Shown one piece after another: positions 15,142 through 24,056 of a stretch of DNA of 64,000 bases. How positions within the stretch are numbered: the stretch's first letter is position 1; the number at the start of each line of letters is the position of its first letter. Source of the DNA: JAIBJN01 sp963839745 (lineage in GTDB: Bacteria > Actinomycetota > Thermoleophilia > Gaiellales > Gaiellaceae); NCBI GenBank assembly GCA_963839745.1, contig CAWIWC010000010.1:310001-374000 (forward strand), written 5' to 3'. Position numbers and translations under genes: made by a program. The notes under the pieces were generated by a model. It was not told the DNA's origin. It made no database searches and was given only the letters and a program-made list of their open reading frames with translations.

Positions 15142-16275
15142 TTAGAGCCCGAGGTGGCGCGCGATCACCATCCGCTGGACCTCGTTCGTGCCCTCGCCGA
15201 TCTCCAGCACCTTCTGGTCGCGGTAGAGGCGCGAGATCGCGTACTCGTCCATGAAGCCGTAGCCGCCGTGGATCTGCAGCGCCCTGTCGGCGACGCGCTT
15301 CGAGAGCTCGCCGGTGTACAGCTTCGCCATCGCCGCCTCCTGGGCGAAGGGGCGGTCCTGGTCCTTGAGCCACGCGGCCTTGTAGACGAGCCCGCGCGCG
15401 GCCTCGATCTCCGTGGCCATGTCCGCGAGGGCGAACTGGATGGCCTGGAACCTCGCCACAGGCTTGCCGAACTGCTCGCGCTCCTCGGCGTAGGAGCGGG
15501 CGAGCTCGTAGGCGCCCTGTGCCAGGCCCAGGCCCATGGCCGCGACCGAGATGCGCCCGCCGTCGAGGATCTCGAGGAACTGCTTGAACCCCGCGCCGCG
15601 CGGCCCGAGCAGGTTTCCCTCGGGCACCTCGCAATCGCGGAACGAGAGCTCGCGCGTGTCGGAGGCCCTCCAGCCCATCTTGCGCATCGGCGCCGAGATC
15701 TCGTAGCCCGGCGTCCCGTTCGGGACGATCAGGTTGGAGATCTCGTCCTCGCCGGTCCGGGCTGTGATGGTCACGCACGCGCTGATGTCGGTGCCGGCGT
15801 TCGTGATGAAGATCTTCGAGCCGTTGACCACCCACGAGCCGTCACGCAGCTGGGCGTGGGTGCGCGTCGCGCCCGCGTCCGAGCCGGCGCCCGGCTCGGT
15901 CAGGCCGAAAGCGGCCAGCTTGCGGCCCGCGGCGAGGTCGGGCAGCCACTCCGCCTTCTGCTCCTCCGTGCCGAAGAGCAGGATCGGCATCGTCCCGAGC
16001 GAGGTGTGCGCGGCGACCGTGATCGCCACCGAGGAGTCGACGCGCGTCAGCTCCTCGATCGCGATGGCGTAGGAAAGCGTGTCGCCGCCGGCGCCCCCGT
16101 GCTCCTCGGGAATCGGGATGCCCATGAGCCCCAGCTCGGCCAGCTCCGAGACGATCTCGTACGGGAAGCGGTGCTCGCGGTCGAGCTCCTCGGCGACCGG
16201 CGCGATCCGCTCCTCGGCGAACTCGCGCACGGTCTTGCGCAGAAGGTCGTGCTCGTCCGAGAGGTCGAAGTCCAC
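15142..16275 (-). CDS. Acyl-CoA dehydrogenase
   Basis: FAD-dependent enzyme of 377 residues starting at GTG 16275, three bases from the aminopeptidase stop. It introduces a trans-2,3 double bond into an acyl-CoA and passes electrons to ETF. N-terminal, middle and C-terminal acyl-CoA dehydrogenase domains are complete: GLTEPGAGSDAG (FAD/substrate loop), WVVNGSKIFITNAG, RQ-like EREQFGKPVARFQAIQ, ALQIHGGYGFM, and the catalytic glutamate in EIGEGTNEVQR. The context of carboxylases and a crotonase in the window makes a short or branched-chain (isovaleryl/isobutyryl) substrate likely, but this is inference. Confidence 0.92.
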   Translation of the reverse strand: MDFDLSDEHDLLRKTVREFAEERIAPVAEELDREHRFPYEIVSELAELGLMGIPIPEEHGGAGGDTLSYAIAIEELTRVDSSVAITVAAHTSLGTMPILLFGTEEQKAEWLPDLAAGRKLAAFGLTEPGAGSDAGATRTHAQLRDGSWVVNGSKIFITNAGTDISACVTITARTGEDEISNLIVPNGTPGYEISAPMRKMGWRASDTRELSFRDCEVPEGNLLGPRGAGFKQFLEILDGGRISVAAMGLGLAQGAYELARSYAEEREQFGKPVARFQAIQFALADMATEIEAARGLVYKAAWLKDQDRPFAQEAAMAKLYTGELSKRVADRALQIHGGYGFMDEYAISRLYRDQKVLEIGEGTNEVQRMVIARHLGL

Positions 16276-16277
16276 TA

Positions 16278-17777
16278 CTACGACGTGAGGCGGCGGGCCA
16301 GCTCGGCGAGGAGCCGCACGCCGTAGCCGGTGGCGCCGAGCCGCGTGTAGTAATCGCCGCGGCCGCGCTCGAGGTAGGACGTGCCGGCGATGTCGAGGTG
16401 CGCCCACGGGCCCTCGCCGGCGAACTCCTGCAGGAAGGCGGCGGCGAGGATGGGGGAGGCCTGCCGGTAGTCGGACGAGTTCTTCAGGTCGGCGAAAGCG
16501 GAGTCGTTGTAACGCGCGTAGCGCTCGTGGAGCGGCAGACGCCAGGCGTGATCGCCGCTCGCGTCCGCGGCGCCCTGGATTTCGGCGACCCAGTCCTCGT
16601 CGGTGCCGAAGAGGCCCGCGTACAGGTCTCCCATGGCGACGACGACCCCGCCGGTCAGCGTGGCGAAGTCGATCAGATGCGTCGCGCCCGACTCGCGCGC
16701 GTACCAGAGCGCGTCGGCCAGGATCAGGCGGCCCTCGGCGTCGGTGTTCGAGATCTCGATCGTCTTGCCGCTCATGGACGTGACGATGTCGCCGGGCCGG
16801 AAGGCGTGGCCGCCGGGCATGTTCTCGCAGGAGGGGACGACCGTGAGGATGCGGACGGGCAGGCCCAGCTCGGCGATCGCGGCGGTCGCGGTCAGCACGG
16901 CGGCGCCGCCGCCCATGTCCGACTTCATCTCGTCCATGCGGTACGCAGGCTTCAGCGACAGGCCCCCGGCGTCGAACGTGATCGCCTTGCCGACGAGGCC
17001 GAGGCGGAAGTCCGGGTCGGCAGGCGACTCCGGCTCGTAGGTCAGCGTGATCAGCCGAGGCGGGTTGTCGCTCCCCTGGCTCACGGCCGAGAAGGCGCCC
17101 ATCCCCGCGGCGCGGATCTCCTCCGGGCCCAGCGCCTCGAAGCGGAGCGAAGGGTTGGCGGCCGCGGCTTCCTCGGCCCACTCGGCGAGGCGCTCGGGGG
17201 TGAGCTCGTTCGCCGGCGCGTTGACGAGGTCGCGGCAGCGGTTCGCCCAGGACGCGATGAGGCTTGCGCGCGCGGCTTCGTCCGCTCCCGCAGCCGCGCC
17301 GGGGCCGCAGAGGACGAGGCGCTCGAGGTCGGCGCCGTCGTCGTCTTCGTTCGTCTTCCACCGGCCGTTCTCGTACTGGCCGAGGAGCGTGCCCTCGACG
17401 ATCGCGCGCGTCTGGTCGGCGGGCGAGAGGCCGCCCTTGCCTTCGATGAGCCACGCGATCGACCGGCCGCCGACCTCCTTCGTCCGGCGGGTGACGGCGG
17501 CGGCGGCCGTGCGGAGCGAGTCCGGGTCGAGGGCGTCCTTACCGACGCCGGCGCCGCCCACGCGGCGCGCACCGAGCCGGCCGTCCGTGTGCGTGAGCGC
17601 CACCGACCCGCGCTTCCAGCGAATCTCGCCCTCCTCGATCAGGCGGGCAAGCCGTCCGTCGAGCAGCCGGTCCAGCCCCTCGGCCGCCTCTGTCAGCGTG
17701 ACCGGGTGGTAGACCGGGAAGACGAGGACGTCTGCCTCGACCCCACCCGGCGGCGCCTCGACAACGTCGATCTCCAT
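16278..17777 (-). CDS. pepA: Leucyl aminopeptidase (M17)
   Basis: Cytosol aminopeptidase of 499 residues, the full family length, starting at ATG 17777. It removes N-terminal residues from peptides with two bound metal ions. The C-terminal catalytic domain has GLVGKAITFDAGGLSLKP (metal-ligand Lys and Asp), MKSDMGGGAAVL, and the signature NTDAEGRLILADAL; the active-site Arg lies in the last of these. The N-terminal macro-like domain is more divergent. Homologues act as hexamers in the cytoplasm. It is co-directional with the acyl-CoA dehydrogenase. Confidence 0.93.
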   Translation of the reverse strand: MEIDVVEAPPGGVEADVLVFPVYHPVTLTEAAEGLDRLLDGRLARLIEEGEIRWKRGSVALTHTDGRLGARRVGGAGVGKDALDPDSLRTAAAAVTRRTKEVGGRSIAWLIEGKGGLSPADQTRAIVEGTLLGQYENGRWKTNEDDDGADLERLVLCGPGAAAGADEAARASLIASWANRCRDLVNAPANELTPERLAEWAEEAAAANPSLRFEALGPEEIRAAGMGAFSAVSQGSDNPPRLITLTYEPESPADPDFRLGLVGKAITFDAGGLSLKPAYRMDEMKSDMGGGAAVLTATAAIAELGLPVRILTVVPSCENMPGGHAFRPGDIVTSMSGKTIEISNTDAEGRLILADALWYARESGATHLIDFATLTGGVVVAMGDLYAGLFGTDEDWVAEIQGAADASGDHAWRLPLHERYARYNDSAFADLKNSSDYRQASPILAAAFLQEFAGEGPWAHLDIAGTSYLERGRGDYYTRLGATGYGVRLLAELARRLTS

Positions 17778-17934
17778 AGGCGAGGCGGGATGGTATCGGA
17801 GCCCGCTCCCATCGTGCCCCGTTCGAGGGATCAGCCCCGGCCCCGCGAGGCCGATACCAGGTGTGCGCCACAGAGCGCAGCTCCACCCTCTCCCCGCCCG
17901 CACCCTCCCCCGCGGGCGAATACCTCTCCCCCTC

Positions 17935-17959
17935 GAAGCCCTCCACTTAGGAGGGCTTC
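17935..17959. terminator. 10-bp stem-loop between divergent genes
   Basis: GAAGCCCTCC (17935-17944) and GGAGGGCTTC (17950-17959) pair perfectly around a 5-base loop. It sits between the divergent pepA and MFS genes, where neither needs a terminator, so it may be an operator, an attenuator, or the end of a short transcript. Nothing else is evident in the 234-base gap apart from the MFS promoter. Confidence 0.45.
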
Positions 17960-17998
17960 ATCGTTGGTTGGGCAGGCATCGCCACGAGGTCGCCCGGG

Positions 17999-18004
17999 TA
18001 ACGT
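17999..18004 (+). promoter_or_regulatory. -10 (TAACGT) for the MFS gene, leaderless
   Basis: TAACGT ends seven bases before the GTG at 18012 with no ribosome binding site. Confidence 0.4.
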
Positions 18005-18011
18005 TCGGCGC

Positions 18012-19205
18012 GTGAAGGACGGCTTCGACTCGCGCGGCATGGCCGCCCTTTCCTCCGGCCATCTGGCGACCGACCTGGCGCAGGGGTCCCTGCCGGCGCT
18101 GCTTCCCTTTTTGGAGGCCAAGTTCGACCTCTCGTACACGATGGTGGGCGCGCTCATCCTCGTGGCGACGTTCAGCTCGTCCATCATCCAGCCGGCTTTC
18201 GGCCTCTGGTCGGACGTGCGCGGGGCGCTCTGGCTCCTGCCGGTAGGGGTCTCGCTCGCCGGCATCGGGATCGCGTTCGCCTCGATCGCGCCGAGCTACG
18301 GGCTCGTCATCGTCGGCGTGCTCTTCTCGGGGCTCGGCGTCGCCGCCTACCACCCGGAGGGCTCGAAGTTCGCCAGCTACGTGAGCGGAAGCAAGCGTGC
18401 GAGCGGGATGTCGCTGTTCTCGGTCGGGGGCAACATCGGGTTCGCGCTCGGGCCGCTGGTCGCGTCGTTCTTCGTCATCACGCTCGGCATGGGCCTCGAC
18501 GGAGGCGTGTTCGTTGCCCTCCCGGGCCTGCTCGTCGCCTCGATGCTGCTCTTTGCGATCCCGCACCTCGCGTCGTTCGCGCCGGCGCAGATGGAGGTGC
18601 GCGCGGCCGCGGCGGCCGACCAGTGGGGCGGGACACTGATGCTCCTCGCCATCGTCGGCCTGCGCAGCCTCGCGCACATGGGCCTCTTCACGTTCATCCC
18701 GCTGTACGAGATCTCGCGCGGCAACGGGGCTGCCTACGGGACGCGCGTGCTGGCCCTGTTCCTCTTCGCCGGAGCGCTCGGCACGCTGGTCGGCGGCCCG
18801 CTGGCCGACCGCATCGGCCGTCGCAAGGTGCTCCTCGGGAGCTTCATCGTCTCTCCGCCGCTGATCGCGACCTACGTGCTGGTGGGCGGCACGGTCGGGC
18901 TCGTCGCTCTCTTCTTCGCCGGCGCGGCCGTGATCGGGACGTTCAGCGTGAGCCTGGTGATGAGCCAGGAGTACCTGCCGGGCCGGGTTGGTGTCGCATC
19001 GGGGCTCTCGATCGGGCTCGCGATCGGCCTCGGCGGCATTGCCGCGCTCTCGCTGGGCGCCGTCGCCGACGCGGTCGACCTCGAGACGGCGCTCCTCTGC
19101 ACGGCTCTCGGGCCGCTCGTCTGCATCGCGCTCACCCTGCTCCTCCCGGCGCCGCGGTACCGGCGTCCCACGGGGCCCGAGCCTGCGCCGGCGGCGGCGA
19201 TCTAG
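18012..19205 (+). CDS. MFS transporter, Fsr (fosmidomycin-resistance)-like
   Basis: Membrane protein of 397 residues with about 11-12 hydrophobic helices. The N-terminal half follows the Fsr subgroup closely: GHLATDLAQGSLPALLPFL, SSIIQPAFGLWSD, GLGVAAYHPEGSKFA and LFSVGGNIGFALGPL. The loop GPLADRIGRRKVLL is the MFS motif repeated in the C-half. Fsr proteins export fosmidomycin in E. coli, but distant homologues carry other substrates, so the name is only a family label. The GTG at 18012 is chosen because the longer frame upstream is antisense to pepA. An SCP2 gene follows three bases after the stop. Confidence 0.85.
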   Translation: MKDGFDSRGMAALSSGHLATDLAQGSLPALLPFLEAKFDLSYTMVGALILVATFSSSIIQPAFGLWSDVRGALWLLPVGVSLAGIGIAFASIAPSYGLVIVGVLFSGLGVAAYHPEGSKFASYVSGSKRASGMSLFSVGGNIGFALGPLVASFFVITLGMGLDGGVFVALPGLLVASMLLFAIPHLASFAPAQMEVRAAAAADQWGGTLMLLAIVGLRSLAHMGLFTFIPLYEISRGNGAAYGTRVLALFLFAGALGTLVGGPLADRIGRRKVLLGSFIVSPPLIATYVLVGGTVGLVALFFAGAAVIGTFSVSLVMSQEYLPGRVGVASGLSIGLAIGLGGIAALSLGAVADAVDLETALLCTALGPLVCIALTLLLPAPRYRRPTGPEPAPAAAI

Positions 19206-19207
19206 TC

Positions 19208-19528
19208 GTGGCGGCGTCGAGCGCCAGAGAGTTCTTCGAGGACCTGGCCGCACGGACGGCGGAGGGCTCCGCCCGCACGCGCGGCCTGCGGGCCACGTAT
19301 CGGTTCGACGTCGATGGCGCGGGGAGCTGGCTGGTGGCCGTCGACGACGGCGCCGTCTCGGTGAGCGAGACGGACGCCGCCGCCGACTGTGTCATCTCGG
19401 CCCCCGAGGCGCTCTTTCTGCGCATCGTGCGCGGAGAGCAGAGCCCAATGGGCGCCTTCCTGATGGGGAAGATCCGCGTCGAGGGCGACGCGGCGCTCGC
19501 CATGCGCCTCAAGGACCTCCTGGGCTGA
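19208..19528 (+). CDS. SCP-2 sterol/lipid-transfer domain protein
   Basis: Protein of 106 residues starting at GTG 19208. It has the SCP2 pattern: an amphipathic first helix, a YRFDVDGAGSW strand, DDGAVSVSE, ADCVISAPEALFLRIVRGE and the closing MGKIRVEGDAALAMRL. These proteins bind a fatty acyl or sterol-like ligand in a hydrophobic tunnel. It is tightly linked to the MFS gene, suggesting a hydrophobic ligand for that pair, which is inference. Confidence 0.85.
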   Translation: MAASSAREFFEDLAARTAEGSARTRGLRATYRFDVDGAGSWLVAVDDGAVSVSETDAAADCVISAPEALFLRIVRGEQSPMGAFLMGKIRVEGDAALAMRLKDLLG

Positions 19529-19532
19529 CCAG

Positions 19533-20116
19533 CTAGCGCGAGAGCCTCGGCGGCCTCGCGCTGCTCGGCGTGCTTGCCCTCGGCGAACTCCTCGACGAGC
19601 TTCTTGCAGAAGGCCGGCAGGTCGTCCGGCTTGCGGCTGGTGAAGAGCCCGCGGTCGATCACGAGCTCCTCGTCGACCCACGTGACCCGCCCGCGTTTCT
19701 GATGTCCGTCTTCAGGCTCGGCCAGGACGTGACCGTGCGGCCCTTGACCATGCCGGTCTCGACGAGGGCCCAGGGGCCGTGGCAGATCGCGCCGACGGGC
19801 TTCCCCTGCTCGAAGAACGACGCGACGAAGGCCATCGCGTTCGAGTCCGTCCGGAGACTGTCGGGATTGACGACACCGCCCGGGAGCACGAGCCCGTCGT
19901 ACTCGCTCGGTCGGCGTCGTTCACGGTCTTGTCCACCGGGAACGTGTCGCCCTTGTCGTGGTGGTTGAAGCCCTGGATCTTGCCGGTCTTGAGCGAGACG
20001 AGCTCGGGCTCGCCACCGGCGTTCTCGACGGCCTTCCACGGCTCGGTCAACTCGACCTGCTCGACGCCGTCGGTTGCCAGGAATGCGATTCTCTTGCTGT
20101 TCAGCTCGGTACCCAT
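19533..20116 (-). pseudogene. DJ-1/PfpI family protein, frameshifted
   Basis: The start is fixed by AAGGAGG (20121-20127 on this strand) before ATG 20116. Three frames carry successive pieces of one ~190-residue DJ-1/PfpI (YhbO/general stress 18-like) protein: KRIAFLATDGVEQVELTEPW; then SEYDGLVLPGGVVNP with the nucleophile elbow AICHGPW; then VIDRGLFTSRKPDDLPAFC. One base is missing near 19910 and one near 19685, and a third shift near 19545 would be needed to reach the TAG at 19533. Such proteins are deglycases or chaperones. The catalytic Cys-His is intact, so sequencing error is as likely as decay. Confidence 0.75.
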
Positions 20117-20215
20117 CGAGCCTCCTTGCGATCGTTTTCGCTTCCTTTTCACCTACCCGCGGACGTCGCCCGAAAACGGGGCCTCGAGCGCCCTGTTCAT
20201 GCGGGATCGCGACCC

Positions 20216-20809
20216 CTAGGGAGCGAGGCGCTCCAGCCGCCAGGAATCGCCGTCGCGCGTGTAGCGGAAGCGGTCGTGGAGGCGGTTCGGGCGGTTCTGC
20301 CAGAACTCGAGCCGCACGGGGCTGAGCAGGTACCCGCCCCACCAGGGCGGGAGGGGCGGATCCTCGCCGTACGTCGCCTCGGCATCTGAGAACGCCCGGT
20401 CGAGCTCCTCCCGGTCGGGGATGACGCTGGTCTGACGGGACGCCCAGGCGCCCAGCCGGCTTCCGAGCGGCCGCGTCCGGAAGTACACCTCCGCTTCCTC
20501 CCGCGGGAGCGGCGCGACCGGCCCGGCGACCGTCACCTGTCGCCGAGGCTCCTGCGGCCAGTGGAAGACGAGCGCGCCGTTCGGGTTCTCGGCCAGCTCG
20601 CGGCCCTTACGGCTCTCCGCGTTCGTGAAGAAGCGGAAGCCGTCCGCGGCGGCCGACTTCAGGAGGACGGTGCGCGCCGACGGCCGCCCCTCGGCGTCGG
20701 CGGTGGCGAGCGTCATCGCCTCGGGCATCTCGACACCTGCGGCGACTGCCTCCTCGAACCAGCGGTGGAACTGCGCGATCGGGTCCGGGTTGAAGTCGGC
20801 GGCGTCCAT
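20216..20809 (-). CDS. pdxH: Pyridoxamine 5'-phosphate oxidase
   Basis: FMN enzyme of 197 residues that makes pyridoxal phosphate from pyridoxine or pyridoxamine phosphate. Visible marks are DPIAQFHRWFEEA, MTLATADAEGRPSARTVLLK, FRFFTNAESRKGRELAENP, and the C-terminal PPWWGGYLLSP with EFWQNRPNRLHDRF. These are the FMN- and PLP-contact motifs of PdxH. The ATG at 20809 overlaps the stop of the upstream biotin carboxylase (ATGA), so it is the second gene of that transcript. Many enzymes in the window use PLP, but the linkage to the carboxylase is probably not functional. Confidence 0.93.
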   Translation of the reverse strand: MDAADFNPDPIAQFHRWFEEAVAAGVEMPEAMTLATADAEGRPSARTVLLKSAAADGFRFFTNAESRKGRELAENPNGALVFHWPQEPRRQVTVAGPVAPLPREEAEVYFRTRPLGSRLGAWASRQTSVIPDREELDRAFSDAEATYGEDPPLPPWWGGYLLSPVRLEFWQNRPNRLHDRFRYTRDGDSWRLERLAP

Positions 20810-22432
20810 CACTCCTCCAGCTCGACGAGGACAGCGCCGCCCGCAACCCGGTCGCCCTCGGCGACGTGCACGCGGCGGACGATTCCTTCGTAGGGCGAGA
20901 CGAGCGGCGTCTCCATCTTCATCGCCTCGAGGACGACAAGCGGCTGGCGGGGCTCGACCCGGTCGCCTTCCGCCGCGAGCACGCGGATCACGACGCCGGG
21001 CATGGGCGCCGTGATCGCGCTCTGCTCCCCGGCCGGGTCGGCCGGCGTGGGAAGCGTGCTCCACGGTCGGCGGGGGGCGGAGCGGAGCCGGTGCGGCGGT
21101 GCGGTCGCGATTGAGCCTCCACGCCCCCGACCACGGGCCCGGCGGCGCCGTCGGGGGCGAGAGCGGCGGATGCTCCTCCAGGAACGCGGTGGTCGCACGG
21201 CCGGCGCGCACGTCCGGATGGTCGACGAGCCAGCGAAGGAAGCCGAGGTTCGTCGTCGCGCCCGCAACGCGTGTCGCACGGAGTGCGCGGGAGAGGTCGT
21301 CGAAGGCCTCCTCCCGGGTCTCGGCGTGCGCGATCAGCTTGGCGATCAGCGGGTCGTAGGCGACCGGGATCTCGTCGCCGGCCTCGACGCCCGCGTCGAC
21401 GCGCACGGTGTCCGGGAGCTCCAGGCGCTCCAGGCGGCCCGCCTGGGGGAGGAAGGTCAGCGGGTGCTCGGCGTAGAGGCGGACCTCGACCGCGTGGCCT
21501 TCCGGCGGGCGGGGCTCGACCGACAGGGGCTCGCCGCCTGCGATGCGGAGCTGCTGCTCGACCAGGTCGATCCCGGTGACGAGCTCCGTCACCGGGTGCT
21601 CCACCTGGAGGCGCGCGTTCAGCTCGAGGAAGTAGAAGCGCGCGCCGTCCAGCATGAACTCGGCCGTGCCGGCGTTCTCGTACCCGACGGCGCGCGCGAA
21701 GGCGACCGCGGCCTCGCCCATGGCCGCTCGCAGGTCCTCGTCGAGGGCGGGCGAGGGGCTCTCCTCCAGCACCTTCTGGTGGCGGCGCTGGATCGAGCAA
21801 TCGCGCTCCCCGAGGTGGATCGCCGTCCCGTGGCCGTCGGCCAGGATCTGGATCTCGACGTGGCGGGGGCGCTCGACGTAGCGCTCGCAGAAGACCCGGC
21901 CGTCGCGGAAGCCCGCCTCCGCTTCCCGGCTCGCTGCCTCGAGCGCCTCCTGGAGCTCGTCGGGCGACCGCACGACGCGCATCCCGCGGCCGCCGCCCCC
22001 CGCGGCGGCCTTGACGATCAGCGGGTAGCCGATCTCGTCCGGCTCGCCCGACTCGACGACGGGGACGCCGGCCTCGCGGGCGAGCCGCTTGGCCTCGAGC
22101 TTGTCGCCGGCAGACCGGATTGCGTCGGGGCCGGGCCCGACGAAGACGAGCCCGGCCGCGTCCACGGCCTCGGCGAAGTCGCCGTTCTCGGCCAGGAAGC
22201 CGTAGCCGGGGTGGATCGCGTCGGCGCCGGCCTGCTTCGCGGCGCGCACGATCTCCTCGGAATAGAGGTAGGAGAGGACGGAGACGGCCTCGTCGGCCTG
22301 CCGTGTGTGGAAGGCGCCCTCGTCGTCCGGCGCGTACACGGCCACGGTCTCGATCCCCAGGCGCCGGCAGGTGCGGAAGACGCGCGCCGCGATCTCGCCG
22401 CGGTTCGCCACTAGGAGCTTTCGGATCTCCAT
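20809..22432 (-). CDS. accC: Acyl-CoA carboxylase alpha chain (biotin carboxylase + biotinyl domain), one frameshift
   Basis: About 540 residues. Residues 1-~450 are a complete biotin carboxylase: KLLVANRGEIAARVFRT, GYGFLAEN, KAAAGGGGRGMRVV (ATP-grasp), HVEIQILAD, and the catalytic ELNARLQVEHPVTE. The biotinyl domain with EAMKMETP follows in a different frame (20809-21279); the two join across a G6 run at 21072-21077, where one base is missing or extra. It should work with a carboxyltransferase such as the one at 26105-27667 to carboxylate acetyl-, propionyl- or methylcrotonyl-CoA. The shift removes the biotin domain if real, which would kill the enzyme, so an indel error is the simpler reading. 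The stop overlaps pdxH. Confidence 0.88.
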
Positions 22433-22500
22433 GGAGTCATGCGCCCTCGGCGCGCCCGCAGCTTAGTCTCCGGCCCGAGCGGACGTGGCCGAAAAGGCCG

Positions 22501-22530
22501 TTGTCGGAGACGGCAACACTCGTCTATCCT
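22501..22530 (+). promoter_or_regulatory. Promoter TTGTCG-18-TATCCT for secreted protein
   Basis: TTGTCG (22501-22506) and TATCCT (22525-22530) are 18 bases apart. The start would fall near 22537, giving a ~60-base untranslated leader that ends in AGGGAGGT at 22585-22592. Confidence 0.5.
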
Positions 22531-22597
22531 CGGAGGAAAGCGAACTCGAGCGGCGCAGCCCGCGGCCTCGTCTCGGTTCTGGACAGGGAGGTCGCTC

Positions 22598-23134
22598 ATG
22601 CGCGCATGCCTATTGGTGCTCCTCGCGGCGTCGCTTCTCGCGGTGCCGCCTACTGCGTCGGCGGAGACCATCACGATGGAGGAGCCCGTCGTCCTGGAGA
22701 CCGGGGAGACGCTCCTCCAGGCCGCGGAGTTCACTGACGAGGCGGTCGAGGTGGTCGCGGGCGCCGCGATCAGGTGCAGGAAGGTGCACGGGTGGCACGG
22801 CCTCAAGCACCCGCTCCTCGGCTACTTCTACTGGAAGTACATCCTGACGATCCGGTGGTGCTGGCGGGCCGGGGGCTCGCTGATCGTCAGGACGACGAAC
22901 CCGTGGTCACCGACGTACTGGCGCTCTGTCGAGTGCTGCCTTCAGTTCTCCGGCTGGGACTTCAAGGGGCACTTGAGCCTCGACGTGGACGGCGGCGCGG
23001 GCCGGAGCATGTATCGCGTGCGTGCGCAGGGAAAGTTTCAGCAGTGCTTCCAGTATTGCTTCAACACGAAGACGCCCTGGGTGCGCCTGACCGGGTACCC
23101 CGGTGGGGCGTGGGGGTTCGCGCATGGGAACTAG
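22598..23134 (+). CDS. Secreted Cys/Trp-rich protein, unknown
   Basis: Protein of 178 residues. The ATG at 22598 is preceded by a good AGGGAGGT site. Residues 1-~23 are a Sec signal peptide (MRACLLVLLAASLLAV) with a probable cut after SASAE-type Ala residues. The mature part has about seven cysteines and many tryptophans (KVHGWHGL, YWKYILTIRWCWRAGG, RSVECCLQFSGWDF), a pattern seen in small secreted actinobacterial beta proteins with disulfides. Function is unknown. The downstream 42-codon ORF overlaps its end by 11 bases. Confidence 0.7.
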   Translation: MRACLLVLLAASLLAVPPTASAETITMEEPVVLETGETLLQAAEFTDEAVEVVAGAAIRCRKVHGWHGLKHPLLGYFYWKYILTIRWCWRAGGSLIVRTTNPWSPTYWRSVECCLQFSGWDFKGHLSLDVDGGAGRSMYRVRAQGKFQQCFQYCFNTKTPWVRLTGYPGGAWGFAHGN

Positions 23135-23252
23135 GCGCCTGGCTCGGCGTGTCCTGACCGCCGTCGTGCTCGCGCTCGTGGCGCTCGTCGCCCTGGTCGT
23201 CCTTCTCACCTGGGGCACGGGCGCCGGGGGAAGCGGGAGCGGGCCGGGCTAG
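23124..23252 (+). CDS. Small single-pass membrane peptide, 42 aa
   Basis: An ATG at 23124 inside the end of the secreted-protein gene opens a 43-codon frame: basic start (GTRRLARR), a ~20-residue hydrophobic helix of Val/Leu/Ala, and a Gly/Ser-rich tail. It could be a membrane or secreted peptide. Its TAG shares bases with the stop of the convergent crotonase gene. Confidence 0.4.
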   Translation: MGTRRLARRVLTAVVLALVALVALVVLLTWGTGAGGSGSGPG

Positions 23253-24031
23253 CGGGGCTCCTGCTCGGAGAAGACCCCCCACGAGCCGCCCTCCGGGAGG
23301 GTCGCGGCGCGCTTCTCCAGGAACGCGCGGAGGCCCTCCTGCCCCTCGGGGCTCGTCCGCAGGCGGGCGGCCAGCTGCGCGGTCGCCTCCCCCGCGGGCC
23401 GGTCGCGGATCAGTCGCTTCGCCGCGCGCGCTGCCTCGGGGCCGGCGGCCAGGATGTGGCCGACGACCTGCTCGACCGCGTCATCGAGGTTCTCGGTGAC
23501 CTCGTGGACGAGCCCGATCCGCAGGGCGACGTCGGCGCCGAAGCGCTCTCCCGTCAGGAAGTACCGCCGGGCCGCGCCGCTGCCGATGCGGGCAAGCACG
23601 AAGGGCGAGATCACCGCGGGGACGATCCCCAGGCGGACCTCGGTGAACCCGAAGACTGCGTCGGGCGACGCCACGACGACGTCGGCGCACGCCACGAGGC
23701 CGGAGCCGCCGCCCAGGGCGAAGCCCTGCACGCGGGCGACGACCGGTGCGGGGCACTCGTCGATCGTCTCCATCATCCGGTACAGCCGCATCGCGTCCTC
23801 GACGTTCTCGTCGTAGGAGAGGTCGATCGAGGCGCGCTGCCATTCCACGTCCGCGCCGGCGCAGAAGCTCGGGCCGTCGCCCGCGAGCACGACCACGCGG
23901 GCGTCCCCCACGTCGGCGAAGGCGTCGGTCAGCTCGGCGATCAGGGCCGCGTCGAACGCGTTCCTGCGCTCGGCCTTCGCGATCGTGACGCGCAGGACGC
24001 CGCCGTCCCGCTCGATCCTCAGCGCGCTCAT
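23249..24031 (-). CDS. Enoyl-CoA hydratase/isomerase family (crotonase)
   Basis: Crotonase-fold protein of 260 residues. It has the first oxyanion-hole segment FCAGADVEWQR, the second ARVQGFALGGGSGLVACAD with Gly-Gly-Gly, and FTEVRLGIVPAVISPFV where Glu is a usual catalytic position. The order and length match methylglutaconyl-CoA or short-chain enoyl-CoA hydratases. With the acyl-CoA dehydrogenase and carboxylase subunits in the window, leucine or fatty acid degradation is plausible. The start ATG at 24031 faces the promoter of the divergent DapA-family gene 25 bases away. Confidence 0.88.
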   Translation of the reverse strand: MSALRIERDGGVLRVTIAKAERRNAFDAALIAELTDAFADVGDARVVVLAGDGPSFCAGADVEWQRASIDLSYDENVEDAMRLYRMMETIDECPAPVVARVQGFALGGGSGLVACADVVVASPDAVFGFTEVRLGIVPAVISPFVLARIGSGAARRYFLTGERFGADVALRIGLVHEVTENLDDAVEQVVGHILAAGPEAARAAKRLIRDRPAGEATAQLAARLRTSPEGQEGLRAFLEKRAATLPEGGSWGVFSEQEPR

Positions 24032-24043
24032 CGTGCGAGAGCA

Positions 24044-24049
24044 TAAGGT
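24044..24049 (+). promoter_or_regulatory. -10 (TAAGGT) for DapA-family gene, leaderless
   Basis: TAAGGT ends seven bases before GTG 24057. The divergent crotonase start lies at 24031, so both transcripts begin within a very short region. Confidence 0.45.
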
Positions 24050-24056
24050 TCGTCCG

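Noticed and set aside
16398..18011. A long upstream in-frame extension of the MFS gene
   Set aside because: It is antisense to pepA and has no membrane or transporter features; the GTG at 18012 gives the correct MFS N-terminus and has a -10 before it.
18012..19205. Calling the MFS gene an antibiotic-resistance determinant
   Set aside because: Similarity is to the Fsr family only, which includes transporters of other compounds, and there is no resistance context.
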